A stretch of DNA of 64,000 bases from Enterobacter sp. ENT03. Its GTDB lineage: Bacteria > Pseudomonadota > Gammaproteobacteria > Enterobacterales > Enterobacteriaceae. Below are positions 1 through 8,750 of this stretch, one piece after another. Both the position numbers and the translations under genes were made by a program. Where the stretch lies: assembly GCF_019218745.1 (NCBI RefSeq), contig NZ_JAHUXA010000021.1:1-64000 (forward strand), given 5' to 3'. The notes under the pieces were generated by a model. The model saw only the letters and a program-made list of their open reading frames with translations, made no database searches and was not told the origin of the DNA. Each line of letters starts with the position of its first letter. Position 1 is the stretch's first letter.

Positions 1-1
1 G

Positions 2-115
<114 letters not shown>

Positions 116-120
116 CAGTA

Positions 121-373
121 TCTACGTCTCGACGCCGGGTGGCGGCTGCGCCTTACCCGGCCTACACGAACATCATTGCTTCAGGTTTTGTAGGCCCGGC
201 ATGCGCCGCGCCGCCGGGCAATACGGCCCAATTAACCCGAACATCATTGCTTCAGATTTTGTAGGCCCGGCAAGCGCCGCGCCGCCGGGCAATACGGCCC
301 AATTTACCCGAACATCATTGCTTCAGGTTTTGTAGGCCCGGCAAGCGCTGCGCCGCCGGGCAGCACGGCCCCA
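121..373. repeat. BIME-like cluster with three tandem 71-bp REP-containing units
   Basis: A unit containing CATCATTGCTTCAG followed by TTTTGTAGGCCCGGCA, a GC-rich hairpin (GCCGCGCCGCCGGGC) and AATACGGCCCAAT starts at 171, 242 and 313, an exact period of 71 bases with only a few substitutions. An extra REP-like half (ACGCCGGGTGGCG ... TTACCCGGCCTAC) lies at 131-164. No convincing gene is present; the open frame across the repeat is low-complexity. The cluster ends at the stop codon of the mannosidase operon and could stabilise or terminate that transcript (inference). Confidence 0.85.
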
Positions 374-2947
374 CTATTCAACGGCTACCCGCACATTCAC
401 ATGGCCGAACGGGGGAACCTGACGGAGTGCCAGCGGTTCGCCCAGCGCATTACACGTCTGCCACGCTTGCGGCACGGGGATCGGTTGCTCGCCTGGGTTA
501 AACAACCTGACTAACGTCCCGCCATAAAGCACATCCACGCCGCTGACCGCCAGCCCTGCCGGAATATCTGCCAGTAACTGCCGTACCTGCACCGGTTGCG
601 CCGGTAGGAAGACGTCGAAATTATCCAGCCGCTGCACACAGGTTTCATCACGCTGCCACTGCCAGAGCGTCGGATTAACGCGAAAGCGTTGCGCGCAGGC
701 CACGCGTTCGGGCGCGGCAAGCGGCGTCAGACACAGGGCGAAATCAAAGCACAGTAGTCCCGGCAGCTCCGCTTCCGGGGTGGCTAACCGCTGGCCTGAC
801 GCGCGACCCGGACGCCACAGCAAATCATCTTTGCCCAGTTGCGACGCCCCGCGAAACAGCGTGACGCGCAGGTGGCGATCGTCATATTCATACTCTTTCA
901 GGCCGCGGGCGAAGAAATGAAAATCGTCGTGAGCGCGCAACTGGTGCATGAAGGGTTCGATGTCCACCGGACGCTCGGTAAAATCCGTGCGCGCGCTGTC
1001 CGGCTGGTTCTGGCGGCTGATCCAGCCGAAAGGCATATCCGCCTGCACCGCTGCAATAGGCGTGCCGGTATCGAACACCAGCTGCATCCGATGCTCGCGC
1101 ACCTGATTATCTACCGTCAGATGAAAGCGGATCAGCGCGTCTTCCAGCGTCACCGTCAGCGTCACCGCCACTGACTTCATGTGTTCACTGCGCCCGGCGC
1201 GCTGTGGATCAAGACACTCCGGCAGCGACAGCAGGCTGGTGACGATCATCTCCTGTTTGGCCGAGTGCTGCTTCACGGACACCAGCTCCATCCAGCCAGA
1301 GCGTAACTCCATGTCGCCTGCCAGCGGCGAGAAATCATACAGGTCGCCATCGTTACCCAGATCGCTGAGCTGTAACAGCCGCGTCAGCGTGCGCTGATTA
1401 CGCTTATCAAACAGGCACAAATTCTGCTCATGCCAGCTGATGCGATAACAGGCGTTTTCAATGAACGTCTGGCGCAGGGACTGCATCCACGGCATCGCCG
1501 CCGGTTCCGTATGCTGCACAAAAAACAGCGCCATCCCCAGCGGCGGCACCGGCGCATGGACAATATCCACCCGGTTACGGTAGTAATAGTCTGCCGAGAA
1601 CGTCTCTACTTCGCCGTCAGGCGTCAGCAGCACGCCGCGCGGTTTGCGGATTTTCTCCTGTGCCAGCAGGATGAATTCCACCGGTTTGCCCTGTTCATCC
1701 ACCAGCCGGAAGGTGGGGGTCGGCGTGATCAGCACGCGATTGTGTACGCAAACGGTGGGCGCCCCGGTGCCGTTGACCAGCAGAAAACGGTGATCCTGAT
1801 CCGGCGCGAGGTTGGCCAGCAGCAGGCGGGCGTGCAGGCTGAACAGCGCCTCGCCAGTCTGCTGTGCGTGGGCGCAGCGGGCCAGCACGTCGCGGTTGGT
1901 TTCATCGCTGTTGCAGCCGCCCATGCTGTCGTGGGCGTGCGACTCCAGCAGCAGACGCCAGGCTTTCTCCAGCATCGGCTCGCTACAGGCCAGCCCGTTC
2001 ATGCGTGCCAGCGCCAGCAGCGGCTCGGTCTGATGGATCAACTGGGTTTCTGCCTCGTCGTTCGCCCGTTTAATGTCGTAGCGCGAGGAACCAATGGTTT
2101 TATGCACCCGGGACAGGCGCGGACGGCGGAACTCCCCCTGCCACAGCGGAAGTTCTTCCGCGTTCAGCGCCGCGAAATACGCCTCGTAGCGACTGGCGAT
2201 AAACTCATCCTCGCTGTGGGCATTAATTTCCGCGATAAGACGGGCGAAATCCGCATCACAACTCACCTGATCGCCGCCAATCGGACACAGCAGATGGCGG
2301 CAGGGGGTGAGCTGTTTAAGGCGGGCGATCAGCGGGAACGTTTCTGTCTCAACATGCGCAAGCGAGAAATTGCGCCAGCGCCCGCCGCGCTCCGGGTGGG
2401 CCAGCGAATAGCCAAACGGCATGATGGCCGTGGTGACGGTGTCGCCGTTCGCCGCCTGCCAGCGCATTTCCGTCGCGCCCATCACCTCAGGATCGTACCC
2501 CCGGCGCAGCAAAATATGCCGCAGTCCAAAGGCGGCTGCCAGCTGCGGTAGCTGCGCCGGGCTGCCAAAGGTATCGGGTAAATAGAGCACGTCCATGCAA
2601 CCGCCCGCTGCGCGGGCAAGCGCAATGCCAATGCGCAGATTACGGAACATGGATTCGGTGCTGATGCTGAACAGATCCGGCTGCGTATACCAGGGGCCGA
2701 CCATTAACCGACGCTGGCGAACGAGCGCCGTCGCCCGTTCGGTCATCTCCGGTTTAAGCTGTAAATAATCCGCCAGCAGGGAGCTTTGTCCGTCCAGGTG
2801 ATACGCCAGCTCCGGGTGATGTTCTAAGGCGTCAATCGCCTCCGTGAAGGCTTTCAGGGCGAACACCTGCGTGTCGAGGGTGGTGAAATACCACTCGCGA
2901 TCCCAGTGGGTATGCGATACCGCGTGGACGATGCGTTTGTCGTTCAT
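374..2947 (-). CDS. Glycoside hydrolase family 38 alpha-mannosidase, MngB-like
   Basis: An 857-residue cytoplasmic protein that should hydrolyse an alpha-mannosidic bond, probably in a phosphorylated sugar delivered by the PTS encoded upstream. The zinc-site motif HTHWD is at residues 12-16, the nucleophile motif YLPDTFG (Asp125) at 122-128 and HAHDS at 337-341; these and the length match E. coli MngB (about 877 aa), which cleaves 2-O-(6-phospho-mannosyl)-D-glycerate. I chose the ATG at 2947 rather than an upstream in-frame start because it overlaps the stop of the preceding gene as ATGA and begins the conserved GH38 fold. It is the last gene of a four-gene minus-strand operon. The actual aglycone is unknown: the transporter is a glucose-family EII, not the fructose-family MngA, so mannosylglycerate should not be assumed. 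Confidence 0.88.
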   Translation of the reverse strand: MNDKRIVHAVSHTHWDREWYFTTLDTQVFALKAFTEAIDALEHHPELAYHLDGQSSLLADYLQLKPEMTERATALVRQRRLMVGPWYTQPDLFSISTESMFRNLRIGIALARAAGGCMDVLYLPDTFGSPAQLPQLAAAFGLRHILLRRGYDPEVMGATEMRWQAANGDTVTTAIMPFGYSLAHPERGGRWRNFSLAHVETETFPLIARLKQLTPCRHLLCPIGGDQVSCDADFARLIAEINAHSEDEFIASRYEAYFAALNAEELPLWQGEFRRPRLSRVHKTIGSSRYDIKRANDEAETQLIHQTEPLLALARMNGLACSEPMLEKAWRLLLESHAHDSMGGCNSDETNRDVLARCAHAQQTGEALFSLHARLLLANLAPDQDHRFLLVNGTGAPTVCVHNRVLITPTPTFRLVDEQGKPVEFILLAQEKIRKPRGVLLTPDGEVETFSADYYYRNRVDIVHAPVPPLGMALFFVQHTEPAAMPWMQSLRQTFIENACYRISWHEQNLCLFDKRNQRTLTRLLQLSDLGNDGDLYDFSPLAGDMELRSGWMELVSVKQHSAKQEMIVTSLLSLPECLDPQRAGRSEHMKSVAVTLTVTLEDALIRFHLTVDNQVREHRMQLVFDTGTPIAAVQADMPFGWISRQNQPDSARTDFTERPVDIEPFMHQLRAHDDFHFFARGLKEYEYDDRHLRVTLFRGASQLGKDDLLWRPGRASGQRLATPEAELPGLLCFDFALCLTPLAAPERVACAQRFRVNPTLWQWQRDETCVQRLDNFDVFLPAQPVQVRQLLADIPAGLAVSGVDVLYGGTLVRLFNPGEQPIPVPQAWQTCNALGEPLALRQVPPFGHVNVRVAVE

Positions 2948-4968
2948 TGGCGTTCCCCGTCGCTGCCCGTTTCCAGCAGGTATTCGGCATGAATATCCTC
3001 GCCGTACCACATCGGGAAATTGGTGCCCCAGATATTGTTATACAGGTGGGGGAAAATGCCTTCCGGCTCGTCATGTGGCTCGCCAAACCACAAAATACGC
3101 GGCTCGTGCAGGGCGATAAGCGGCGCGTCGAGCGGCTGTAATTGCCAGTCAGGGGTGAAAACGCGCTCGACGCCGTGCAGATTACGGTTGCCGTTGTGCA
3201 CCACCTGTTGCCAGTCGATGGTGTGGCCGATTTTGCGACACTGGCTGCGGGATTTATTCATTAACCCGAACTGTAACCAGATCTCTTCCGGCAGGCGGTT
3301 GGCCTGTTTACCGATAATCGATACCTGATAGCGAATAGCGCGGCGATGTTTGCTAAAGCGCCAGCAGTGCAGCACTTTTTTGGGCAGTCGCAGCACCATG
3401 CCTGGTTCGTTTTGCACAAAACGCGCGTCGATAAACAGCTGATACTCGTCCGGCGTCTCTTCCACGCGTACCTCATGCAGTTGCAGCGTCGCGCATTGTG
3501 AAGACACGGGAACGGCGGTCAGCTCCAGGCCTGGCTTGGTAAAATCGGCTATCGCCCAGTCGCGCGTGGAGGTGAGATTTTGCAGATAGTGTTCTGCAAA
3601 ACGCTGGTATTCGTCGTCGCTCACCTGACGGTAAATCAGCTTGCCGAGGGGAGCCGCGCAGAGCGCTTTACCGCCGACGTTAAGCGTGCTCAGGCTGCCA
3701 TCCTCGGCAATAACCAGTTGATAATCGCCAAAATAATGTGCACGCGCCGGAACAATAATGCCCTCCATGGTCACGGGAGAAAGCGGGGTAAATTTCGTGG
3801 TTATCGCCGGCGGCAGGCAGGCGAGGGCGTTATCGATGTAATCACGCTGTTCCTGCCAGGAGGCGGCAATATTCTGATAGCCAGGTTCATTGCGGTGCGG
3901 CAGACGCGCGGCGAAATCGCCGATAAAACGGTATTTCTCCGGGATGCCGTTTTCCACGCGATCCGCCCGCCGTGCCACCTCAAATTCGGCGGGCAGGTAG
4001 TGGTTGTAATCGGCCAGATGCAGCTTGAGATCCATTCCCCAGGTGTGCTCCGGTACCATGATCAACTGCGCCATCGCTTGTCGGTATGCCTCGCTGGTGG
4101 CAGAGAGCCGCCCGGCGGCCACTTCCTCTTCCAGCAGACGTGTGAGGCGCAGATAGCGGCTGACCTTGCCCGGATCGGTCGCCAGACCGTGATTCCAGGT
4201 ATCACCGATCTCGCCGTCGATCACGGGCAGCACATGTTTGATGGTTTCCACGCGGGCGGCAAACTGATCCAGCGTGGAGGCGCTGACCTGCGCGCCGGGA
4301 TAACGTGACTGATAGGCCGCGATAGTGGCATGGACCAGTTCGGCGTCAGGCGGGGCGCAGTTATCGGCGGCATGACAAAACACCAGCAGTTCATCAAGCG
4401 GTTCGCACCAGTATTCGTTGCCGTAGCCGCCCGGCGAGTAGGTGACGATAACTTCCGCCTCTCCCAGGCGCCAGCGGAACAGGTTTGGCACGGCCGGGGA
4501 GGTGGAGGCTTCATTAACCCCAAGATGTAACCAGGCGATGCCGGCTTTAGCCAGCCACGGGATAATCGCCTGGGTATAGCCGGGCACGTCCGTCATTTTG
4601 GCGGCGATGGTGCGTTTGTTAAAGCGCAGATCCAGTTCGAGGGCCTGTTCAAGTCCCGCCTGGAGTGTGCCGGGGCTGAGCAGTTCGCTGTGCGACGTAA
4701 ACGGCAGGCCATGCCAGGCGATGTCACCACGCCCGATGGCGTCAGTCAGCGCGCGACGCGCGGTGTCGTCTGCGGTTTGCAGATAGCGGGTAATCAGCCA
4801 GGAACCGCAGGTCCAGATAAAGTTCTTCTGCGCCGGGGTATTCACTTCCTGCGCCACCTTGATCACTGCCGGGATAAACTCGTGCAGGTATTTGTCTTCG
4901 ATGGTACTGGCCAGATCGGTAAAGCCAATATCCAGATGCGTTTTATAGATGATATGCACACGTTGCAC
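2944..4968 (-). CDS. DUF5054 protein, GH38-like N-terminal fold
   Basis: A 674-residue protein that starts VHIIYKTHLDIGFT, a THLDIG motif resembling the H-x-D zinc-binding start of GH38/GH57 alpha-mannosidases. I recognise it as a DUF5054 member; no activity is established to my knowledge. The start at 4968 lies 4 bases after the upstream gene, with GAGGA about 9 bases before the ATG. Its stop overlaps the mannosidase start (ATGA), so the two are translationally coupled. Inference: a second glycosidase-like enzyme acting on the same oligosaccharide or glycoconjugate, perhaps with a different linkage specificity. No signal peptide is seen, so it is cytoplasmic. Confidence 0.75.
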   Translation of the reverse strand: MQRVHIIYKTHLDIGFTDLASTIEDKYLHEFIPAVIKVAQEVNTPAQKNFIWTCGSWLITRYLQTADDTARRALTDAIGRGDIAWHGLPFTSHSELLSPGTLQAGLEQALELDLRFNKRTIAAKMTDVPGYTQAIIPWLAKAGIAWLHLGVNEASTSPAVPNLFRWRLGEAEVIVTYSPGGYGNEYWCEPLDELLVFCHAADNCAPPDAELVHATIAAYQSRYPGAQVSASTLDQFAARVETIKHVLPVIDGEIGDTWNHGLATDPGKVSRYLRLTRLLEEEVAAGRLSATSEAYRQAMAQLIMVPEHTWGMDLKLHLADYNHYLPAEFEVARRADRVENGIPEKYRFIGDFAARLPHRNEPGYQNIAASWQEQRDYIDNALACLPPAITTKFTPLSPVTMEGIIVPARAHYFGDYQLVIAEDGSLSTLNVGGKALCAAPLGKLIYRQVSDDEYQRFAEHYLQNLTSTRDWAIADFTKPGLELTAVPVSSQCATLQLHEVRVEETPDEYQLFIDARFVQNEPGMVLRLPKKVLHCWRFSKHRRAIRYQVSIIGKQANRLPEEIWLQFGLMNKSRSQCRKIGHTIDWQQVVHNGNRNLHGVERVFTPDWQLQPLDAPLIALHEPRILWFGEPHDEPEGIFPHLYNNIWGTNFPMWYGEDIHAEYLLETGSDGERQ

Positions 4969-4972
4969 GGAA

Positions 4973-6190
4973 TTATCCTCGGTAAATTGGGTTAGTCAAA
5001 AGCTGGACCACCGGGCCGCGATTGATACGCAGCAGGGTGAAGGCGGCATCCTGAACGACGATTTCCTGGTTCACATCGCCGTAGCGATTGGGCACCACGA
5101 TGACCGTCTTGTCGGTATAGATCAGGACGTTATTGTCTTTATGGGTACGGAGCTTAACGTGCAGGATCTCCCCGCTGGTGGTGTCGCCAGGCCCCGCGTC
5201 GCCAATGCAAAAACGGTGTAACTGGGTCTGGTCATCGCTTTGCATGTAGCTGTGTCCGGCGACCAGCGCCGAGAGAATGTCTTTGCGTTCGCGGCTGATC
5301 GCGCGCACCCACATGTAGGGATTGATCAGCCCTTTTTCTTTGTGAAAATCGCTGCCTGCCACGGCGCTGATTTTTTCGCCCTGACAGAGCTGGTGATGCC
5401 AGTAATTAAAGGCATCTTCATTGCCGGTTTCGCCGTCCCACGGCCCGTTCCAGATCTCCAGCCAGTCGTGGCCTGCGAAGCGGTTCTGCCACGGGCAGTA
5501 GTGGCAGAATGGATGATTGATGCCGATGCGTGCGCCATTGCGGCGGGCTTCTGCCATCCGGCTGGCGATGTCTTCTTCGGTAAAGTGCGGCAGAAAATTG
5601 ACTACCGGCTGGGTGACGCCCAGCAGGTTGGCGTGGCCGCGTTCGCTGGTCAGCTCCATGCCGGGGATCAGGCACAGTGAGGAATTAATACCTGCAATTT
5701 CATGGTTTTGTGACGTGGTGTTGTGATCGGAAAAACAGAGGAAATCGAACTCCATTTGACTGGCGCGGGCGATCAGCTCGCTCACCGTTAATTTGCCATC
5801 ACTGTGCACGGAGTGCAGATGGGTGTCGCCTTTCAGCCAGCGCGAAAATTTTGGGTAGAGGGTGATCTCGACGATCACTTCGCAGGCGCGGCGGATCTTA
5901 TGCAGCCCCAGCAGCACGTGCCATTTGCCGTTGACGATGCTGGTGCGCTGATAGCCCGGCGAGGCGAAATTTTCACTCAGGGTAATGGTTTTACGCGCGC
6001 CGCCGCTCCAGCCATTGATGCGGTCGTTGATCATCAGCCCCATATCCACCACATTTCCCGGCGTGCAGTGATAGCTGATGTCGATGCGCTCGGTATTCAG
6101 ACCCGGATTGAACTCCACGTGGCGCAGGGTTTTTTCCTCATTGGGTGAAATCTTCAGGGTACGGGTCAGCGTCACCGGATGGGCATTCAT
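4973..6190 (-). CDS. PHP-domain metallohydrolase, CehA/McbA-like
   Basis: A 405-residue protein. Residues 1-115 form an N-terminal domain without a motif I recognise. A PHP domain then begins with DTHLHSVHSDG (122-132: His124, His126, His129, Asp131) and FSDHN (153-157), followed by NHPFCHYCPW and DFHKEKG, the usual metal ligands of the PHP family. PHP enzymes are metal-dependent phosphoesterases or amidohydrolases; CehA and McbA hydrolyse carbamates. Its start overlaps the stop of the PTS gene by 4 bases (6187-6190), so it belongs to the operon. Inference: it may remove a phosphate or ester group from the imported sugar or aglycone. The substrate cannot be read from the sequence. Confidence 0.75.
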   Translation of the reverse strand: MNAHPVTLTRTLKISPNEEKTLRHVEFNPGLNTERIDISYHCTPGNVVDMGLMINDRINGWSGGARKTITLSENFASPGYQRTSIVNGKWHVLLGLHKIRRACEVIVEITLYPKFSRWLKGDTHLHSVHSDGKLTVSELIARASQMEFDFLCFSDHNTTSQNHEIAGINSSLCLIPGMELTSERGHANLLGVTQPVVNFLPHFTEEDIASRMAEARRNGARIGINHPFCHYCPWQNRFAGHDWLEIWNGPWDGETGNEDAFNYWHHQLCQGEKISAVAGSDFHKEKGLINPYMWVRAISRERKDILSALVAGHSYMQSDDQTQLHRFCIGDAGPGDTTSGEILHVKLRTHKDNNVLIYTDKTVIVVPNRYGDVNQEIVVQDAAFTLLRINRGPVVQLLTNPIYRG

Positions 6191-7800
6191 GCTGCTTCTC
6201 CTTCATCTAATAGTTCTTTGCAGTCCCCGGCGATCATCACCACCTCGGCACCATAGATAATCTGAAAGGCCCGCTCGCTGACCTGCACATAGCCTTTCGC
6301 GTTGAGCGTTTTTTTCCACACCGCTTCCGGCGCAACGCGCGAGCCGTCTTTCACCTGCACGCGCAGGCGGGAGATGCAGTTGTCGAACTGCTCGATATTC
6401 TCTTTGCCGCCGAAAGCGTCGATGATTTGCCGGGCAAAGCGCATTCCCTGCTGATCCTTAAAATCCTGTTTGCTGTACAGCCGGGTGTTTTCCTCCTCGT
6501 CTTCGCGCCCCGGCGTCATGACGTTAAAACGCAGGATCAAAAAGCGAAACAGGGCGTAGTAGAGCGCGAAAAACAGCGGGATCAGCCACAGGTAGCCCCA
6601 TAGATTGAGCTTCGCAGGCTGGAGCAACACCGGCAGGATGTCTTTCAGGCTGCCGCCGTAGATGGACACGTTCGCCATTTCGGTGAGCACGAAAGCGAGG
6701 CCGGTCAGCGGCACGTGCACCAGATAAAACAGCCAGGGGGCGACGAACAGAAAGGTGTATTCAATGGGTTCGGTGACGCCAAACAGGATCATGGTCGCCA
6801 CTACCGGGATCAGTAAGCCCGCGACGACTTTTTTGTGCGGTGATTTCGCGCACTGATAGATGGCCAGCGCCGCCCCTGGCAGCGCGCCAAAATGCACCAC
6901 CACGCGCCCGGACTGAAAGCCGCGCACCAGCAGCTGCGGTGTTTCTTCACAACCCAGCTGTGCCATATAGATATTGGTGGTGCCGCTCACCAGCTGGTTA
7001 CAGACGGTCATGGAGCCACCTAATTCTGTCAGGCGGATGGGCGTGGTGATCAGGTGATGCAGGCCGACGGGCAGCAACGATTTATCTGCTACCGCCCAGA
7101 TAAAGGTGCCAAACAGGCCGGAGTTACCAATCAGTTTGCTGAACTGCGCCAGCATGCCGCCCAGCGGTGGCCAGATAAAAAAGAGCAGCACGCCGAGCAG
7201 CGATCCGGCCAGCAGCGTGACGATAGGCACCGTGCGCGTACCGGCGAAAAACGACAGCACCAGCGGCAGCTTGACGTTATATAAGCGGTTATGCAGCCAG
7301 GCGGTGATCAGGCCCACCGCCATGCCGCCGAAGACGCTCATGCGGTAGGAAAACATCCCCAGTTCACTGGTATAAATAGACGCGCGCTGGACGGCGGCAA
7401 TCTCACTAAGATGTTGCTGCTGCCGGAAGAAGTCGACGCTGGTGGTCTGCGGCGTCATGTTATTTAATTCCAGCAGCGTGGCGATAATAAAATGCATCGC
7501 CATAAAACAGACCGCGCCAGAAAATGCCGCCCAGCCTTTTTCTTTTTTCGCCAGACCAAAAGCCACGCCGATGGAAAAGAACAGCGGCAGATTGCGAAAT
7601 ACCACATCGCCGGTGGCTTTCATCACGCTGAATACGGTAAATAAAACTGAACCTTTAGTAATGACACTCTGTAAATGCAGGGCTTCAATGGTGCCGCTAC
7701 TGGTAAAGGCGCTGCCAAAACCCATAAACATTGAGCCGACGGTAATGATGGAGATCGGCACCAGCATGGCCTGGCCGATCATTTGCATTGTTTGCTTCAT
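6187..7800 (-). CDS. PTS sugar transporter EIICB, glucose/MalX family
   Basis: A 537-residue inner-membrane permease with about ten hydrophobic segments (EIIC), containing the family signature GVTEPIEYTFLFVAPWLF, then a cytoplasmic linker and a C-terminal EIIB domain with the phospho-accepting cysteine (Cys475) in FDNCISRLRV. Length and domain order resemble E. coli MalX. There is no EIIA domain here or in the neighbouring genes, so the general EIIA-Glc (crr) probably donates the phosphate, as it does for other EIICB proteins of this family. AAGGA lies about 6 bases before the ATG. It is the first gene of the operon with the PHP hydrolase, DUF5054 protein and GH38 mannosidase, which suggests an alpha-mannoside substrate (inference). 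Confidence 0.88.
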   Translation of the reverse strand: MKQTMQMIGQAMLVPISIITVGSMFMGFGSAFTSSGTIEALHLQSVITKGSVLFTVFSVMKATGDVVFRNLPLFFSIGVAFGLAKKEKGWAAFSGAVCFMAMHFIIATLLELNNMTPQTTSVDFFRQQQHLSEIAAVQRASIYTSELGMFSYRMSVFGGMAVGLITAWLHNRLYNVKLPLVLSFFAGTRTVPIVTLLAGSLLGVLLFFIWPPLGGMLAQFSKLIGNSGLFGTFIWAVADKSLLPVGLHHLITTPIRLTELGGSMTVCNQLVSGTTNIYMAQLGCEETPQLLVRGFQSGRVVVHFGALPGAALAIYQCAKSPHKKVVAGLLIPVVATMILFGVTEPIEYTFLFVAPWLFYLVHVPLTGLAFVLTEMANVSIYGGSLKDILPVLLQPAKLNLWGYLWLIPLFFALYYALFRFLILRFNVMTPGREDEEENTRLYSKQDFKDQQGMRFARQIIDAFGGKENIEQFDNCISRLRVQVKDGSRVAPEAVWKKTLNAKGYVQVSERAFQIIYGAEVVMIAGDCKELLDEGEAA

Positions 7801-8030
7801 AAAAATCCTTTTTCACGGGCTTTAATTATTCATTTGAATAATGTTTTGAAGCACCCCGGAGTATTTATTTTGTGATGTATTGATCGTGATAATTATTATT
7901 TCACGATTTCAATGCGTGGTCTGAAATTACATTTCAATTATCAGACTGATGTGCGGAAATATAACGATTTCAGTTAGCGTGTTTTGTGATGTGAACAGCG
8001 TAACGCCAGATACGCAGAGGTTATTTGTAA
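7801..8030 (-). promoter_or_regulatory. Promoter region of the PTS-mannosidase operon with two inverted repeats
   Basis: This A+T-rich spacer lies between the ECF ATPase terminator and the PTS gene. It holds TCGTGA-N11-TCACGA (7884-7906) and the perfect short palindrome GAAAT-TAC-ATTTC (7923-7935). Both are plausible operators, but no regulator gene lies in the operon, so the cognate factor is unknown. I found no good CRP consensus; the TGTGA at 7871 lacks a matching second half. Confidence 0.4.
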
Positions 8031-8056
8031 GAAAAAATGCCGCGTTCTGCGGCATT
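8031..8056 (-). terminator. Rho-independent terminator of the ECF operon
   Basis: On the minus strand, AATGCCGC and GCGGCATT form an 8-bp stem around a 5-base loop (8036-8056), followed by a run of T (8032-8037 read in reverse). It lies about 30 bases past the stop of the last ECF gene and separates that operon from the PTS operon. Confidence 0.8.
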
Positions 8057-8084
8057 ATTAAGGGTTCGGCTATTAAGAGAGGAA

Positions 8085-8750
8085 TTAGGCGGGCAGATCG
8101 TCGGCGCAGATTTTCCCGTCTTTCAGGCGAATCACACGGGAAAAGTGGCGGCGGGTAAAATCATAATCATGGCTGATGGCGAGCAGCGTTGTCTGCCGCT
8201 GACGACAGACTGCCAGCCAGCCTTCAAATATGCCGAGCCAGCGATCGTCAAAATCCCGGCTCGGCTCATCAAGCAGCAGCACAGGCGGGGCCATCGCTTC
8301 AAGGCTGGCGACCGCGACCATTCGCCGCTGGGCGGCATGCAGATCCAGCGGATGCGCCTGCGCCACATCAGCAAGACCGCACAGCTCAAGCGCCGCACGG
8401 GTGCGCTGTTCAATAACGGCGGCGGGCAGCTTTTGCAGCTTCAGCCCAAAAGCCACTTCACGTTGCACCGTGCTGTGCAGGATCTGGTTTTCCGCCTCCT
8501 GAAACAGCACGCCGACCTGCGCGGCGCGCAGCGGGGCGTTTAGCGCTGACAGCGGCTGCCCGTTCAGCAAAACCTTACCCTGCTGCGGTGTTAACAGCCC
8601 CGCCATCAGACGCAATAAGGTGGATTTTCCGGCACCGTTATCGCCGATGAGCGCCACCCATTCGCCGCGCTCAATTGTGAGTGTCAGGCTGTGCAGACAG
8701 TTTTCGGCAGCCGCCGGCCAGCGGAAGGTGACGTTGTGTAACGCGATCAT
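8085..8750 (-). CDS. ECF transporter ATPase with a degenerate signature motif
   Basis: A 221-residue ABC ATPase of an energy-coupling-factor importer. Walker A is GDNGAGKST (36-44), the Q-loop segment is GVLFQEAENQ, Walker B is VLLLDEP and the H-loop is ISHD. The ABC signature is unusual: where family members have LSGGQ this one reads LHAAQ (in DLHAAQRRM), and the D-loop reads SRDFD. Together with the next ATPase it would form an asymmetric heterodimer. It overlaps the upstream ATPase by 4 bases and is the last gene of the operon. Confidence 0.85.
   Translation of the reverse strand: MIALHNVTFRWPAAAENCLHSLTLTIERGEWVALIGDNGAGKSTLLRLMAGLLTPQQGKVLLNGQPLSALNAPLRAAQVGVLFQEAENQILHSTVQREVAFGLKLQKLPAAVIEQRTRAALELCGLADVAQAHPLDLHAAQRRMVAVASLEAMAPPVLLLDEPSRDFDDRWLGIFEGWLAVCRQRQTTLLAISHDYDFTRRHFSRVIRLKDGKICADDLPA

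Noticed and set aside
1430..2551. A 373-codon plus-strand open frame opposite the GH38 mannosidase
   Set aside because: It is a mirror frame of a G+C-rich conserved gene; its translation is Arg/Gln/His-rich without domain similarity and has no ribosome site.
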